Of a DNA stretch of 64,000 bases, positions 23,416-35,169 are shown one piece after another. The notes under the pieces were generated by a model that was not told the DNA's origin, did no database searches, and saw nothing but the letters and a program-made list of their open reading frames with translations. The position numbers and the translations under genes were made by a program. Origin of the DNA: Aquatica leii (Eukaryota > Arthropoda > Insecta > Coleoptera > Lampyridae); contig CM069432.1 of NCBI GenBank assembly GCA_035610365.1, positions 128,164,255 through 128,228,254 of the forward strand, read 5' to 3'. Each line of letters opens with the position of its first letter. Within the stretch, counting starts at the first letter, position 1.

Positions 23416-23899
23416 TGAAACGTTCGAGAAATTACTTGCAAATGCAAGAGCCTTCTAGAAGCTGTTATCTATTTTCTAGAAGTTATAGCGAAAAGTAGGG
23501 AACGCTCGAGAAGGATTTCCGTATGTCTATATATAGCGACGAGACAGATCGTAGGTCAGTTATTGTCGTAACGCGAATGCAGCTGTATTAAAAAGATTAT
23601 TTAAGTGAAGATAAATAAGTGATTAGCACGTGCGAAGTGTTAAATAAATAACAGTGTACATCGAATCGAGTGAACGTGACTTATAGTGTAAACAAACAAG
23701 TGTGAAATTCGAGGACGTTATCTTATCTTAGGTGATAGTGTTATACAACGGTTATACATAAATTCGTGTAAGTGTTTTCATTGAATATTACTAGATTTAA
23801 TTAGTTCGGTTAATTTAAAAGTGTACATATTTCTAGAATAAGTAAACATAATTTTTAATCGTTTAAATAAATTAGTTTTTAATAAATAAATACGCAACA
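23416..23899 (+). mobile_element. solo LTR, 484 bp, with heat-shock-type promoter
   Basis: The insertion starts TGAAACG, ends ACGCAACA and is flanked by GTAG at 23,412-23,415 and 23,900-23,903; copy 1 lacks it. Its first 150 bp hold three perfect TTCNNGAA heat-shock elements (23,423, 23,453, 23,474) and an imperfect fourth at about 23,505-23,520. TATATATA follows at 23,528-23,535 and an arthropod initiator TCAGT at 23,556-23,560, with its A 30 bases from the TATA start. An A-rich leader and AATAAATAAA near the right end follow. This arrangement is like insect Hsp70 promoters. Ends and duplication size fit an LTR; a captured Hsp70 promoter is the alternative. Confidence 0.72.
23423..23560 (+). 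promoter_or_regulatory. heat-shock element cluster, TATA box and initiator
   Basis: TTCGAGAA (23,423-23,430), TTCTAGAA (23,453-23,460) and TTCTAGAA (23,474-23,481) are consensus heat-shock factor sites; CTCGAGAAGGATTTCC near 23,505 is a partial one. TATATATA (23,528) and TCAGT (23,556) sit at canonical spacing. By family knowledge HSF trimers bind such arrays. Whether the site is active here is unknown. Confidence 0.75.
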
Positions 23900-24383
23900 G
23901 TAGTATTGGTCTATAACTGCATTTCTCTTATTTTTATAACTGAGGCTTTGTGTCCTTTTAATTAACAGTTATACTGGAACTTCCCTTGTAAGTAATCTGA
24001 TCCAGAAAGCAAAATTGTTATATAATATTACTAATACAACAATTATATAACGTACTTTATTAAAACAGCTCTAAAGTGATAAATAACAAAGCTACATAGC
24101 TATTATAAATTAATTAATATTTGTAAGGAGTGAATCTCTTATAACGAATATTATATAAACGTTTACAAAACACTTATATACTTATTTCATAAGCAGTTTT
24201 ATAATTTTGTTGTAAGAACGTTCTTAACATCGATTTAAAAAACAATTTTGAATAGATAACAAAATAATCTTCTAGACAACTTTAATAGAACCATTTTACA
24301 TTTAGAGAGCAACAACATAACCACAGCAAAATTAAAAAGTTTTCTAACTTAAGAATTATAAAACAACTTTGTTACTTGAGCAA

Positions 24384-25500
24384 TTGCAATTAAACATACA
24401 ATGTATCGTATTATCTGTAAAAATAAAAATTATTTCAAGATCATTATTTGTTTGTAAACTTTAATAGTGAAAAAGTTACAAAAGTTAAATGTAAGAACAA
24501 TCAGAATATACAGTTTATTAAAATAATTGGTATCCAGTGTTAGAAGTTGTAGTTTACTTAGAGTAAAGTTATACATTTTTCATTAACTAATTGACAAAAA
24601 AAGTAAAACTTAAATATTGATTCAAACAAGAGGTTTTTAAACTTTATTTCTGAGTCTATTGACTAATAATCTGAAACGTAATTATAGTAAAATTACACAA
24701 CGCTGAAATAAACAATTCGTATTATAATTTTTAATTAATTTGTTTTAAAAAAACAACACTGTACAATTAAATAGAATAATAGGTTATTAAAACTTTTTCA
24801 TAATTTTAAAATAAATGTTTGCTGTGCGTTTAAGATTTTAGTATTTACAGATTGTTAGTGACAAAAATTAAATTATAGTTTTTATCTGTTATTTTGTTTT
24901 ACAATCTTTTTGTAGAAAACGTTAATTCCACATTCCATTGTTTTTGTGCAAAAAAAATTTTAATATAACATTTTTCTTGCATTAAACGCTAACGACCTAA
25001 ATACGGTCAAATGAGTAACTAAGAATAAAAATGTATCTATAGATTTCTAAGAACAACTGTATAGTGTCGAAAACAATTCTCGTATTTTGTTGCTATGCAT
25101 CCGTCTGTAATATATTCTTAAGCATCACTTTAATAATTTTTGTGACATGTAAATTTAGCCTTTCTAGATTTATTTTAATAAGTTTACTTAAACATTTTAT
25201 ATTAAGATCATTACTAAAAGTATTCACAAATAAGAGCAAAATAAAATTAAAAACGAAATCTAGTTTTAATACGTTTATTAACATAACAAATAGCATAAAC
25301 GTAACTGTAGCATTTAAATAGAATAAAAGTAGTATAATATGCACAATTAAAATTGTTTTTGTAGAAAGCGTCAAGATACGTAAAAATGTAGCAATGCAAT
25401 AAACAGATTTTATTAGAGATGTATACGCTACGTTTTAACTTACTTATTTTTGTTTATAATATTTAGTTAATAACTTTTAATGTCCGAGATTAGATATTCG
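24384..25500. other. AT-rich stretch, nothing recognised
   Basis: The first ~50 bases resemble 7545-7590. Frames at 25,064-25,321 and on the opposite strand are low in complexity and overlap; neither is supported. Confidence 0.5.
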
Positions 25501-25519
25501 GTATCGATCGTTTGGTAAA

Positions 25520-28500
25520 AATGACGCCTAAACAAATAATTGAAAAAACACTTTTTTAAGTTAATTCAATGCTTTAAATGTTTTAGATTTAATCACGTAT
25601 CTAAATATTGTCGTAATATAAAAACAATATGCATTAACTGCGGTAAAAAAAAATTAAGATCACAATTAAAAAAAAGATTTTACATTTTTTCAATTCACTC
25701 GTTCACAAATCAGTTTCAAACAAATGCACTTATTTTATAAACCAAAAACAAAATTAGTCACAGATGTCTATAATAAATTACAGTTATCCAGAAACTAAAA
25801 AAATTATTAAAGGTTCATATTCTTGTACATATCTTAATTAGCAACATTAATATTTCAAAAGTAAAATTCTGATCTTTCTCTAATTTTAAAAAATCACAAT
25901 AATTTTAACAAGTTTTTAAATATTTACGATTTTTTAAAGCTGTTTGATGTTAACAAAAGAAAAATTATTTGAAAGTATTTGTCTACGCAAAATGCTTGAA
26001 AGCCCAATGTTTCTTTTTCTACTCTAAATCTTGTTACGAATGTTTTGTTCTTGTGGACAATACCACGGTTTAGCTCACGTTGTCAAAGAGTGAATATACG
26101 TAAATGTAACCAAAATAATAAATTTATAAGGGCGCTGTATCTGTTGATGTGTTTACAAATGATTTTCCCAAATAAAACAAAATATCGATTGCAATGTGCA
26201 AATAAGAAAGATTTGCACGATCACACAAATACAAATTAACAATGTAAAAAACATTAATAAAGAACATTAATTAAAAATATGTGTCACAGATTAAATGGTA
26301 ACATAGTAATAGCATTTGGTGGGAAGAAAATAAAGATTAAACAATGGCATACAGTACGATTAATACTTTTAATGCAAAGTTAATATTACTTTAACGTCTA
26401 ACAAAATATTAACACTTTTGTGACAAATCTTAGTAATGCTTACTGCAAAATTAACGTGGTACATTACTTACTGCAATATCTTTTTGTTTAGGTTCAGTCG
26501 ATGCATCTTAAACAAATTGTGTTCAGCTAAAACAAAAATAATAGCTTTGGAGCACAACTATCCACATAATAACATAAAATTAGAATAGATACAAAGTACA
26601 ATGTATATGCTACTGTTTTATCGTGTTCAATGTATACGGTGGTAGAAAAACTTTAGTTTATCAGTTTTTTTGTAGACTCAAGTAATGCAAAAGTTAATTT
26701 TGCCAAGTTAACAACAGATTAAATGTATCTCTAAACATCTTAGATATTACAAATATAAAATTTGCTGTATAAACAAGTAATTTATAAAAATGTTACGAGT
26801 GAAGCAAAATACATTAGTTATTTTTATATTTAATTTTTTTTATAGAAATCGACACGATGGCCATTGATAAATCAAAACTTTTAGAGATTTTTGTTAACCA
26901 TTATATTACAACGTGTTTATTTTACGGTTAATGTGATAAAAATCACAAATTAGATAATCCAACAGGAAACTACAGTAATAAACCTTAATGCAAAGTTGCT
27001 AACTGATATTGGTATAAAATATACAAAATATACAAAGTGACTGATAAGCAAATTAATAATTTTACAAATCAATAAAAAACTGAAATTTATATTTCCAAGT
27101 ATTTGAACAAAATCTCTCACATTCCTACAGAATGTGGGTTTTATTGCATCAAATTTAATTTAGTATCCACAAAATGTCCAAAATACAAAACCATTTACTC
27201 GTTGCTGTCTCCAAAGTTATTAATTTATAAGAAAATGCAACGTTATTTCTAACTTTAAAAGTTTAAATTATAGTTTAGTAGAAAATTTAATTTATTTGTG
27301 AATAAATTAAATCCCACACAATAAATAATACAACCGACAAATTCAGAAACTTTAAAATATTGCAGTTGAATGCCCGTTCTGCTGTTTCTAACAAAAAGTG
27401 TTTTGTAAAGTTTAAAAATGATATCGATATTGATGTTGCTCTAATTTGCGAAACATAGTTTTACTCAAATTTACTATCCCTAAATTTGAAAACATATGAA
27501 AATATAGATTTTATGGTTGGCGTTGCATTTTCATTAAGCACTTACATGAAGTTCAAAACCTTCAAAATAAATTTAAAAAAAAAGTAAATAACACATTGGT
27601 GTGCGATGTAGAAGCATATGAATCAAACGTAATTATTTTATATATTCTAAAAAAAATATGGAATATTAGAAGGTGAATTAGTTTAACCACAAAAACTTAT
27701 TATCTTTTTCATTTTTTACGGTTTTTTTCTCTCGTATGTTAAAATAAATGTTCTTTTAGGTAGTGTTTACCTATGTTTAATTAAGCAGTTTTGTAAAATC
27801 TTTAAATGTTTATCGACAAATTTTCATATTTATTTTGAATGTTTGCAAATACAAATAAACACACGCAGTACAGATAAACCCACATGCTGTTAGAAAAGCG
27901 GTTGTTAATAACAAACTTTGTTTACAATTCTAATACTTTATCTTGAGACAAAGCGTTGTCTCGTTTTTTATAAATTGGGAGTAGAGTAAAAGAAATGCAA
28001 TTTTAAAGTTTTTAATGCAAAAAATGCACTTTAAAGGTTACAAAATATGTTAATCATTAAAAATATAGAATCTATGAAGTATCACATATTTATTTTACAA
28101 GAAAATTTGTGGTTTGCAATACAATAAAAATTTTAAACAAACATTAGTAAACACAAAAAATATTAATCAAACACTAACATTAATAATAAAACAACCATCA
28201 ATGTATTTTTACAGTAAATTGTAAGCACGATAAGATTATAAGGCGTTAGTGCCAAGAACAATGTATTTTGTAACGTAAGTTTTGTTACATTTTGTTACGT
28301 TCTGAGCATTTCTGCTACTATTATAGACAATAGATTTATAACCAATTAGTAAAACCTTGACATTATTAATTTACATAAATGACAGCATAACGTGTTTTGG
28401 TTGTCTGTGGTTTTTTTTATATGATTTCAATTGTTGCAGAACAACCCTAATTTTGCTTCAATGTAAAAAATATTTAATTTTGTTTTTAAATGTTTCTAAT

Positions 28501-28680
28501 GTTCTAAATAAAAAAATAATTATAATTAATTGCAAAATCTTAGTATTAATAATACAGTTGAAGTATAAAAATAAGTTTAGGGAAATAAACAATAGTTACA
28601 TAGACATTGAAACAATTCAAAATGTGCGGTTCTACAATTTAGTCAAGTCAAAGACTATATAGAAACTAAAAGTAAAGACT
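25520..28680 (+). pseudogene. Jockey-like LINE, heavily decayed
   Basis: ORF1-type zinc knuckles come first: IQCFKCFRFNHVSKYCRN and ICINCG at about 25,563-25,650, and a weaker Cys/His-containing stretch at 26,045-26,239. An endonuclease start follows at about 27,360-27,460, LQLNARSAVSNKKC and DVALICET, matching 'lQwNa.si..K...l...l...diDialisET', then VGVAFSLSTYMKF, like 'GGGvai.vk..l.f'. Near 28,360-28,660 the readings TLLIYINDSI and LNKKIIIINCKILVL, then FREINNSYIDIE and VRFYNLV, fit the later reverse transcriptase ('liYINDi', 'kW.iiiN..Kt...f', 'i.ing..i....vkYLGv'). Many stops and frameshifts separate the blocks and much of the RT is unreadable. The Jockey assignment rests on knuckle and endonuclease style. 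Confidence 0.6.
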
Positions 28681-31068
28681 ATTACCATTTAGGAATGCTA
28701 ATTTGTGTGTGCTAGCTTTATCAATCACTACTTAAATCTATTATTTATTATTTTGCATTTATTTAAAACCGTTTGTTGTAATAAATGTTATTACTTTAAA
28801 TGTACTTATTTAATTACAAAATACAAAATTTTAAAAATTACAATTTACAAAATAATCATATTATTTAATACGATTATATTTGTAATTTTTAATTATTTTA
28901 AAAGTTTCAAATTGCATCTTTCTTTTAAAGCCAACTATAATTTTAAAAAGTTGTATTTTCTTCTACAAATATAACTTTCAGAAAATTACTTGGCAATGAA
29001 CTTTAGAGATTATAAACAATAGCTGCATTGCAGCATTTTTGTAACATAAAGAAAATTTAACACAATTAATTGTTACTTATGTCTTTATTTAAAATATATA
29101 TTTTTAAAATAGAACGAAACATAACTTAACATTTAATCTGATTGTGTTTAAGAAATGTAACTCATCCAAACACATTAATTGTAAAGTATGGCCTATTAAA
29201 AAACTTTGGTAAGAAAGTTACATTTAACGAAAGAATATTAGACGTATGTTTGTTTCCTTTTTAATGTAGCTTGCATTAAAAAGAAAGCAAGCAAGAATTT
29301 ACAGCAAACACACCGCAATGTGGATATAAATTTTACAAGGATTTCACCTTAGTATAGAGTACACAGAAAAAGAGAGAAACTGCAATAAGTCGGTTTTAAT
29401 TAGTGTTCAAAACTATGGAGTTTTCAAGTTGTCTAATTAAGTTGTGGTTCTAACGCAATTAGTTTAATGCATATAATACTTTTAACAACTTACATTCTTT
29501 TAGTTACTTATTTGACCAAATTAGTTTGATAAAGAGTTGAAATTTAATATTGAAGTAATGAAATCAAATTTAATTTAAAGAAAAATCACATTTTTAAGTG
29601 TCATTTAGAAACAATAAAAAATTTTTTTTAGAATACTTTTTAATTTGTTTATCTTTAGTTAAGATTTAAACGTAAAAATTTATACTTTAATTAATTGCCG
29701 TACTTACTTTACCATTTTTTTACTACGTGAACAAAATAAACGTACCTGAAACAAATAAAGAAATTAGACAATTATAACATATAAACAACAGAATAAAACT
29801 AAAAAATCTAAAGCGAATTATAGTATAGTGCTTAATAATTCGTTTATATTGCATCAAGCACCTTATGTTACATAGATAAATTTCATAATCTTCAATTTGC
29901 CAAAAAAATTTTTGTTTTAGGTATTATTATTAACGGTGTTACTGTAACCAATTGAAAAATAATACTTTCTAACTGAGGATAAATATAGATACTGAGTTGT
30001 AGTAATTTCTTTGTTTTTTTATGAATTTAAAACGTTCTAATGTTTTTTAATTAAAAAAAAAATATTGATATTTTTTGTAGATGATAATAAATACAACTTC
30101 TGTAAAACGTTTGCTTTTGTCTTGACTTCACCGTGTATCTATATTTTTATCATTATACGTTATTTGCATAATACATTCGTATAATTTCTGTTAATAAAAT
30201 TATTGCGACATTGTTTATGTAACCGACTACAACCGTATTTCGATCAAACGTTAACCAAACCTATAAAAGCTGATCGATTCTCGTATGTATTAATTGATTA
30301 CAGATGTTTGCTATATGTTCTACTTTTCCTTATATCTGAACACACACCTGTGTTTTTTAAATTGTTTTATTAACGCTTTATATTATTCAGTAATAACAAA
30401 AGCTAATGTTAATTAAATTAACTTGTAAATTTAAAAGTAAACGTTTATTTAGTTCAGCAAAAATGCACAAAGTCAACAAATTTTAATGCAGTCACTTAGA
30501 AATACAAAGCAAACAAACACATCTACGATCGACTTTGAAATAAAGTATTAGAACACTTTACGTAACATACTATCTTGTGTTAAGCTCTTTTGCCTGAATA
30601 AAATATAGCACATTACCATTTTCTAGTTAACGGCTAAACGCTAAAAGAAATGCAGCAAGTTTTGCAAAAACAAATTGCTTTGTTAGATATACATATCTTA
30701 ATTAAACTAAACCAAAAAACAAAACATAAAATAAATAAAATAGTTTCTCTAATTCCTAATTATCAAGTATTTTGTGTTTAAAGCAAACTTTTACCAATTA
30801 AAGTAGTACTTATTTTAGTTTTCATTGAAACTGTTTTAAAATTGTTTTTTACAAGATTTTAAAAATAGTTTGTCAATTTGTAAACAATTTTATAAGTTTC
30901 AATCTAACGTTTCAAATTTATTACAACAAACTATTTATTTATATTAAGTTTTTTATGCAGTTAAATCTGTTTATTTTATCTTATCTGATGTCTTCAATTC
31001 ATTTTAAACGCGTTATCAAAATTGAATCCACAACAGCAAGTTGAAAAAATTTACAGATTACACATATA
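28681..31068. other. AT-rich stretch, nothing recognised
   Basis: The first ~120 bases may be the worn-out end of the preceding LINE. The rest shows no coding match and no terminal repeats. Confidence 0.5.
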
Positions 31069-31070
31069 TA

Positions 31071-34044
31071 TGTACAATCGCTTTCAACCAAAATGACCGC
31101 TTAGGATCGCACCTATTTACATTCTAATAGTATAGTGTTTCTCATTAGAAGTTTAAAACAAATAAAGCATTGTAATTTTATTACCTGTATAGTTAAATTA
31201 AATAATAGAAATTTAAGCTTATTGATCTGTAAATAACAATTAATACGGTACGCCAGATTAGTATTTATTCCAGATTTTAAATGTATCTAATGCTTGAGAG
31301 AATGGATATTTTATGCAAGCTAATAATTCTAGAGTTTTTATTTATTAAATCAAATATTACTACTACTAATACTACTATCATTAATGGCACATTAACTGAA
31401 CATTCGGAATTACAATGCATGATTAATATCATAATTTTAATATTGGTCTGATTATTAAAAAAATTTTTTAGCTGTGCTAATGCATTTATACATACTTGAA
31501 ATTACTGTACCATTTTAACTAAATACTTCGGAATTTACACTTTCTTTGTCATTATAGGATATAATTAACTTGTAGAAAATTTTTAAGACTTTAGATAATA
31601 AGTAAAGTCAAAGTTGGACTTTCAAAAGATTTTAGTTTCCAGTTCTTGACAAATAACTTCAATATTTGATGATATTGCAAAATAAGTTGATTTTCTTTAG
31701 GTTTCCAAGTTTAATGGTTTTTATTGGATTAGACTCAAGACACTAATGAAAAACATTTATTTTGTTTGGTTTTGTGTTTTTGATTCCAATTCTATAATAG
31801 TTACCTTTATTTTAAAATTTAGCATTTTCTAATAGATTACAATATCTACGTATATTAAGTATAGCATTTAGCTAAATATATGGTTCTCTCTTATTTTATT
31901 TTTAATGACAAAAAAATTTGTTTGTTACATTATTTACAGGTTTTGTTCACCAACTCATAAGAAAAGAATAGTAAAATAGTAGTTTAAAAATAAAAACAGC
32001 GTAATTTCTTTAAATTTTAGGACGACCAACAAAATCTTTTGACTTAACCCCATTAGGAATATGTGGGTAGTTATGAGCAGGACATAGGTAACCAATCGCC
32101 TTGACGTTTTGGCAAACAATTTAAATAATGTAGCGCAAGTTTCAAATGAACTTTAGTAACGTTTCCGAGAATCCAACTACTGCAAAAAAATTAAGTTTAT
32201 GCCGAGCAGGTTCACAAAAGTTTGGAAAATAACGGCTTATATAAGAAATATTAAATAAAAAATATTAATTATAAACGTATTCCTATAATAAAACGACTAA
32301 CTAATAAGACAAGCGATTAGGTATTATTCTACTTAAAACTTTTGTTGAAATGTAGTTTAGTTTAAAACAATGATTTAAATTAGTCGACATTACTAAAAAA
32401 ACCATTTTTTGAGTTTGCATAAGGGTCAAGTAAATCGTTAAAAACGTAAATATTCAGGTCTATTATGTATCACAACCTTTAAAAATAAGGGTCAACCTTT
32501 ATGTTAAAATAAAGTTTTAAAATAACTGATTTCCTAGCGTCTATTACTGAAATGGTATTACGTAGCAACCTTTAAAACAACGCTCGAAAGTAAACGTTAT
32601 TTTTAATGCTTAACAGGATAGTAAGTTTTGAGCAAATTTAAAACAAGAAAAATGTTATGCAACTCATGTTTGTCGAAAAAAGATAGCAATATTTCAAAAC
32701 AAAAACATGATTTATGTTGTTTATACTTTCCGTGATTTTAATTTTACTTCAACGAAACGTCAAAAAATGTCAAAAAAGCAAAAAAATACCAAGCGTGCAG
32801 CTCGTTTAAAAATGCGAACGACGCAAATATCAAAAGCAGTGCACTTTCAAACATTTGGCAATTTAGATGATTTTTAGTTTTTTTGTTTTTTGTAATTAGT
32901 AATTTTATAAATTAAAGATATCAATAAATATAAATAATCTATTAGGATACTTTTATTAAGAAAAAAATAACTTGATAATTTCAAAATAAATATTTACAAA
33001 GATCTACTAGCTAACTTACAATAAAATTAACGAAAACTGAATTACAATTTGCGAATTCTCCTTCCTTCAGCTAACTAGTTCTCATCCGTCAATAAAAACG
33101 AATAATTGATCATTGTAACACACTGCAACAGTTACCTCCTATAACATCTCTGTTCTGATGTTCTACAATCTGATCTCTTTGCGGTGTTGCTTCTTCTTCA
33201 AATTCTTGCAGTATTTCTTGTGGTATCTTACTTTCTACTGCCCATGTTGTGCAAAATCACACAAGAATAAACAATGTTTGCTGCTTTTACAGGGTTGTAA
33301 TTGAGTGTTCTATATTTTAAAATGCATCTAAATCTACTTTTTATTACACCAAAGCACCTTTCAATGCAGTTTCTTGCTTTAATGTGTAATGGATAGCCAC
33401 TATCGCCTGTACAAGTTTATTTCAATAAAAATAAAAGTAATTGTATAAACATTTTTATAATAAATTATACATAAAAAAATACTTACAATCCGCATTTTCT
33501 AATTGATTTAGAATAAAAACATTCATTAATCTGTTGTAAGCCATTTTTTCTTCTAACCACTATTTTAACGTCACCTATCAAAGCTCTTGTTATATTTTAA
33601 ACTTTAATGGTTATGAAAACCATTATTTTAAAGTTCATGTTAAAATAACGATTTGTGAAAACGATACGTAATACCGGTTTGCCGAAAACCCTTATGTTAT
33701 CTCATAACGGCCACCTTTAAAATAAAGTTTGTGATACATAATAGGCCTGAATATTCATTTTAGAATCTAAATCTGAATCGGAATACTTTAGTTTTGTACT
33801 AAAGAACGGAACGATATAGTTTTTTTGTTTAATTGATCATTTGACGCATTTTCAATAAGTGCACTATTAAAATGATTTAATTAATTATCCATGGTAACTG
33901 CAAATTATTATTATTTCTTTAGCTATACAAGTAATAAAATTAAAATAGTTTATTTGCTTTAAACTTCTAATGGGAAACACCATACCATTAGAATGTGAAT
34001 AGGTCCGATCTTAAGCGGTCATTTTGGTTGAAGGCAATTGCACA
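31071..34044 (+). mobile_element. Tc1/mariner element 1, long inverted repeats, split by Harbinger
   Basis: The left end begins TGTACAATCGCTTTCAACC and the right end is its near reverse complement, ...GGTTGAAGGCAATTGCACA; both are flanked by TA (31,069-31,070 and 34,045-34,046), the Tc1/mariner target. Without the Harbinger insertion the element is about 1.68 kb, close to the length of element 2. A plus-strand transposase trace at about 31,930-32,230 gives GRPTKSFDL and, in element 2, FDLNSIENMWVVMSRT, matching the third catalytic region 'wPaqSPDLNPIEnlW..lk'. It is followed by a worn 'nvsenpttakklslcragsqkfgk'-like tail seen in both copies. The frame is broken repeatedly. Terminal arms near 130 bp and more are longer than the ~30 bp of classic members. 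Confidence 0.72.
32457..33747 (-). pseudogene. Harbinger (PIF/HARBI1-type) transposon, nested and decayed
   Basis: The ends are inverted: GGTCTATTATGTATCACAAC at 32,457 and the reverse complement of GGCCTATTATGTATCACAAA at 33,747. The corresponding place in element 2 lacks the block. On the minus strand the reading ENADCDSGYPLHIKARN, then IERCFGVIKSRFRCIL and AANIVYSCVILHNMG, matches the end of HARBI1-family DDE transposases ('GDsGYpl', 'vErtFGvlK.RFrcl', 'iv.aC.vLHNi'). An 80-bp intron (33,407-33,486) interrupts it, with GTAAGT at one end and ACAG at the other, and removing it gives DCDSGYP in frame. After the LHN motif the frame meets stops near 33,220. The N-terminal half is not readable. 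About 1.3 kb is short for an autonomous member. Confidence 0.8.
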
Positions 34045-34046
34045 TA

Positions 34047-35169
34047 TGAAATTTTAAGCATATAAATACATGACACATTTTTTTAATTATATTATACAGG
34101 ATGTCCCAATAAGATATCGAAAGTTATAAGAGCTACGTTTTCGGTTAAATTAACAACGTTGGGCGCTTTACTTTTAGATTTCATTAAAAAACGTTCTAAA
34201 CAGTTTGCGAATTGTGTAAAAAACCAAAAAATCTTTAAAAAAAACTAAATTAGTCCATAATCTTAAAAAATATAAAAGATGAGTCACATTTAAGTTATAT
34301 GATTTAAAAAAAAATTAATTTTGATGACAGAATAAAATTCAAGATAGCAATTTCCAAGATGTTGATAACAACTGCCTAATTTTAGATAGGCGCCATGTTA
34401 GTTTTTACATGGCTTAATAGCATTTTTTTCAACAATATACTTTGTTTACGGTTATAAGCGACTTTTGGCTTAAGCCGAGTCGTAGTTGAACACCCAGACT
34501 TTTTAGGCTTGGTTCTAGTCTTTCCTTGAAAGACAAAACGAAAAGTACAATTTGGCTTTTGCCGTATTGTCGTTTATAAACCCATGCAAAGTGACGTTTT
34601 GCAAGACATTGCAGCTTTTATATCACAATTTGTACTTACTAAGCAAAAGTAATTTCTTAGCATTTGCTGCCAACAATTGTAGATCCTCTACAGCATCCAT
34701 CTTATAAATTTAATTTTACAAATGAATATACATAATTGCCCTTTAAGCACGGAATTCACAAAATTTTGCGTTGGCATTGACAAAAGCAATTGTCAATAAC
34801 ATTGGTAACTAATAACAACACTACAACAGCGCACTGAAATATTCAAATAACAGTAAAGCAAATAAAAAACGCTGCGTTATGTACTAGCAACAAAAATAGC
34901 TATCAAATAACTTGCTCTTCTTCATTATCTTTCAAAACTGTTCTAATTGCTTTTTAATTTATTTTTAAACAACATTCATTATTTGTTATTTTCACTCTAT
35001 TATAAATTGCACTTTTACTAAAAATACATTTGATATTGTAAAAACAATTTTACTGTATTAGGAGAAAAATAGTGGTTAATGAGTAAATAAAAGACAAAAG
35101 AATGTGTTATAACCAGATTAATATATATTACAATATTTACGTAAATTTTACGACTATTTATTATTTATT
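34047..35169. other. AT-rich stretch with one transposon-end motif
   Basis: TACAGGATGTCCCAATAAG at 34,095-34,113 resembles the terminal bases of several insect DNA transposons (TACAGGGTGTCCCA...). No matching inverted end was found nearby. A slightly G+C-richer patch at 34,440-34,600 has no recognised content. Confidence 0.4.

Larger units (their letters stand above)
17210..24375. mobile_element. hAT-like non-autonomous element, copy 2, host of four insertions
   Basis: The parts outside the nested insertions (17,210-17,773; 19,194-19,287; 22,704-22,793; 23,070-23,415; 23,900-24,375) align end to end with copy 1. Left end ACGTTTACTAAAC and right end ...CTTTGTTAC correspond to those of copy 1. 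Flanks are TTGAGAGA (17,202-17,209) and TTGAGCAA (24,376-24,383), six of eight matching. The two copies differ at many sites, so both are old. Because copy 1 gives the empty state, each nested insertion and its duplication can be placed exactly. Confidence 0.7.

Noticed and set aside
25064-25374. Overlapping hydrophobic frames on both strands
   Set aside because: Low-complexity AT-rich chance frames with no family match.
34095-34113. TACAGGATGTCCCAATAAG as a transposon end
   Set aside because: No inverted partner was found in the window, so an element cannot be delimited.
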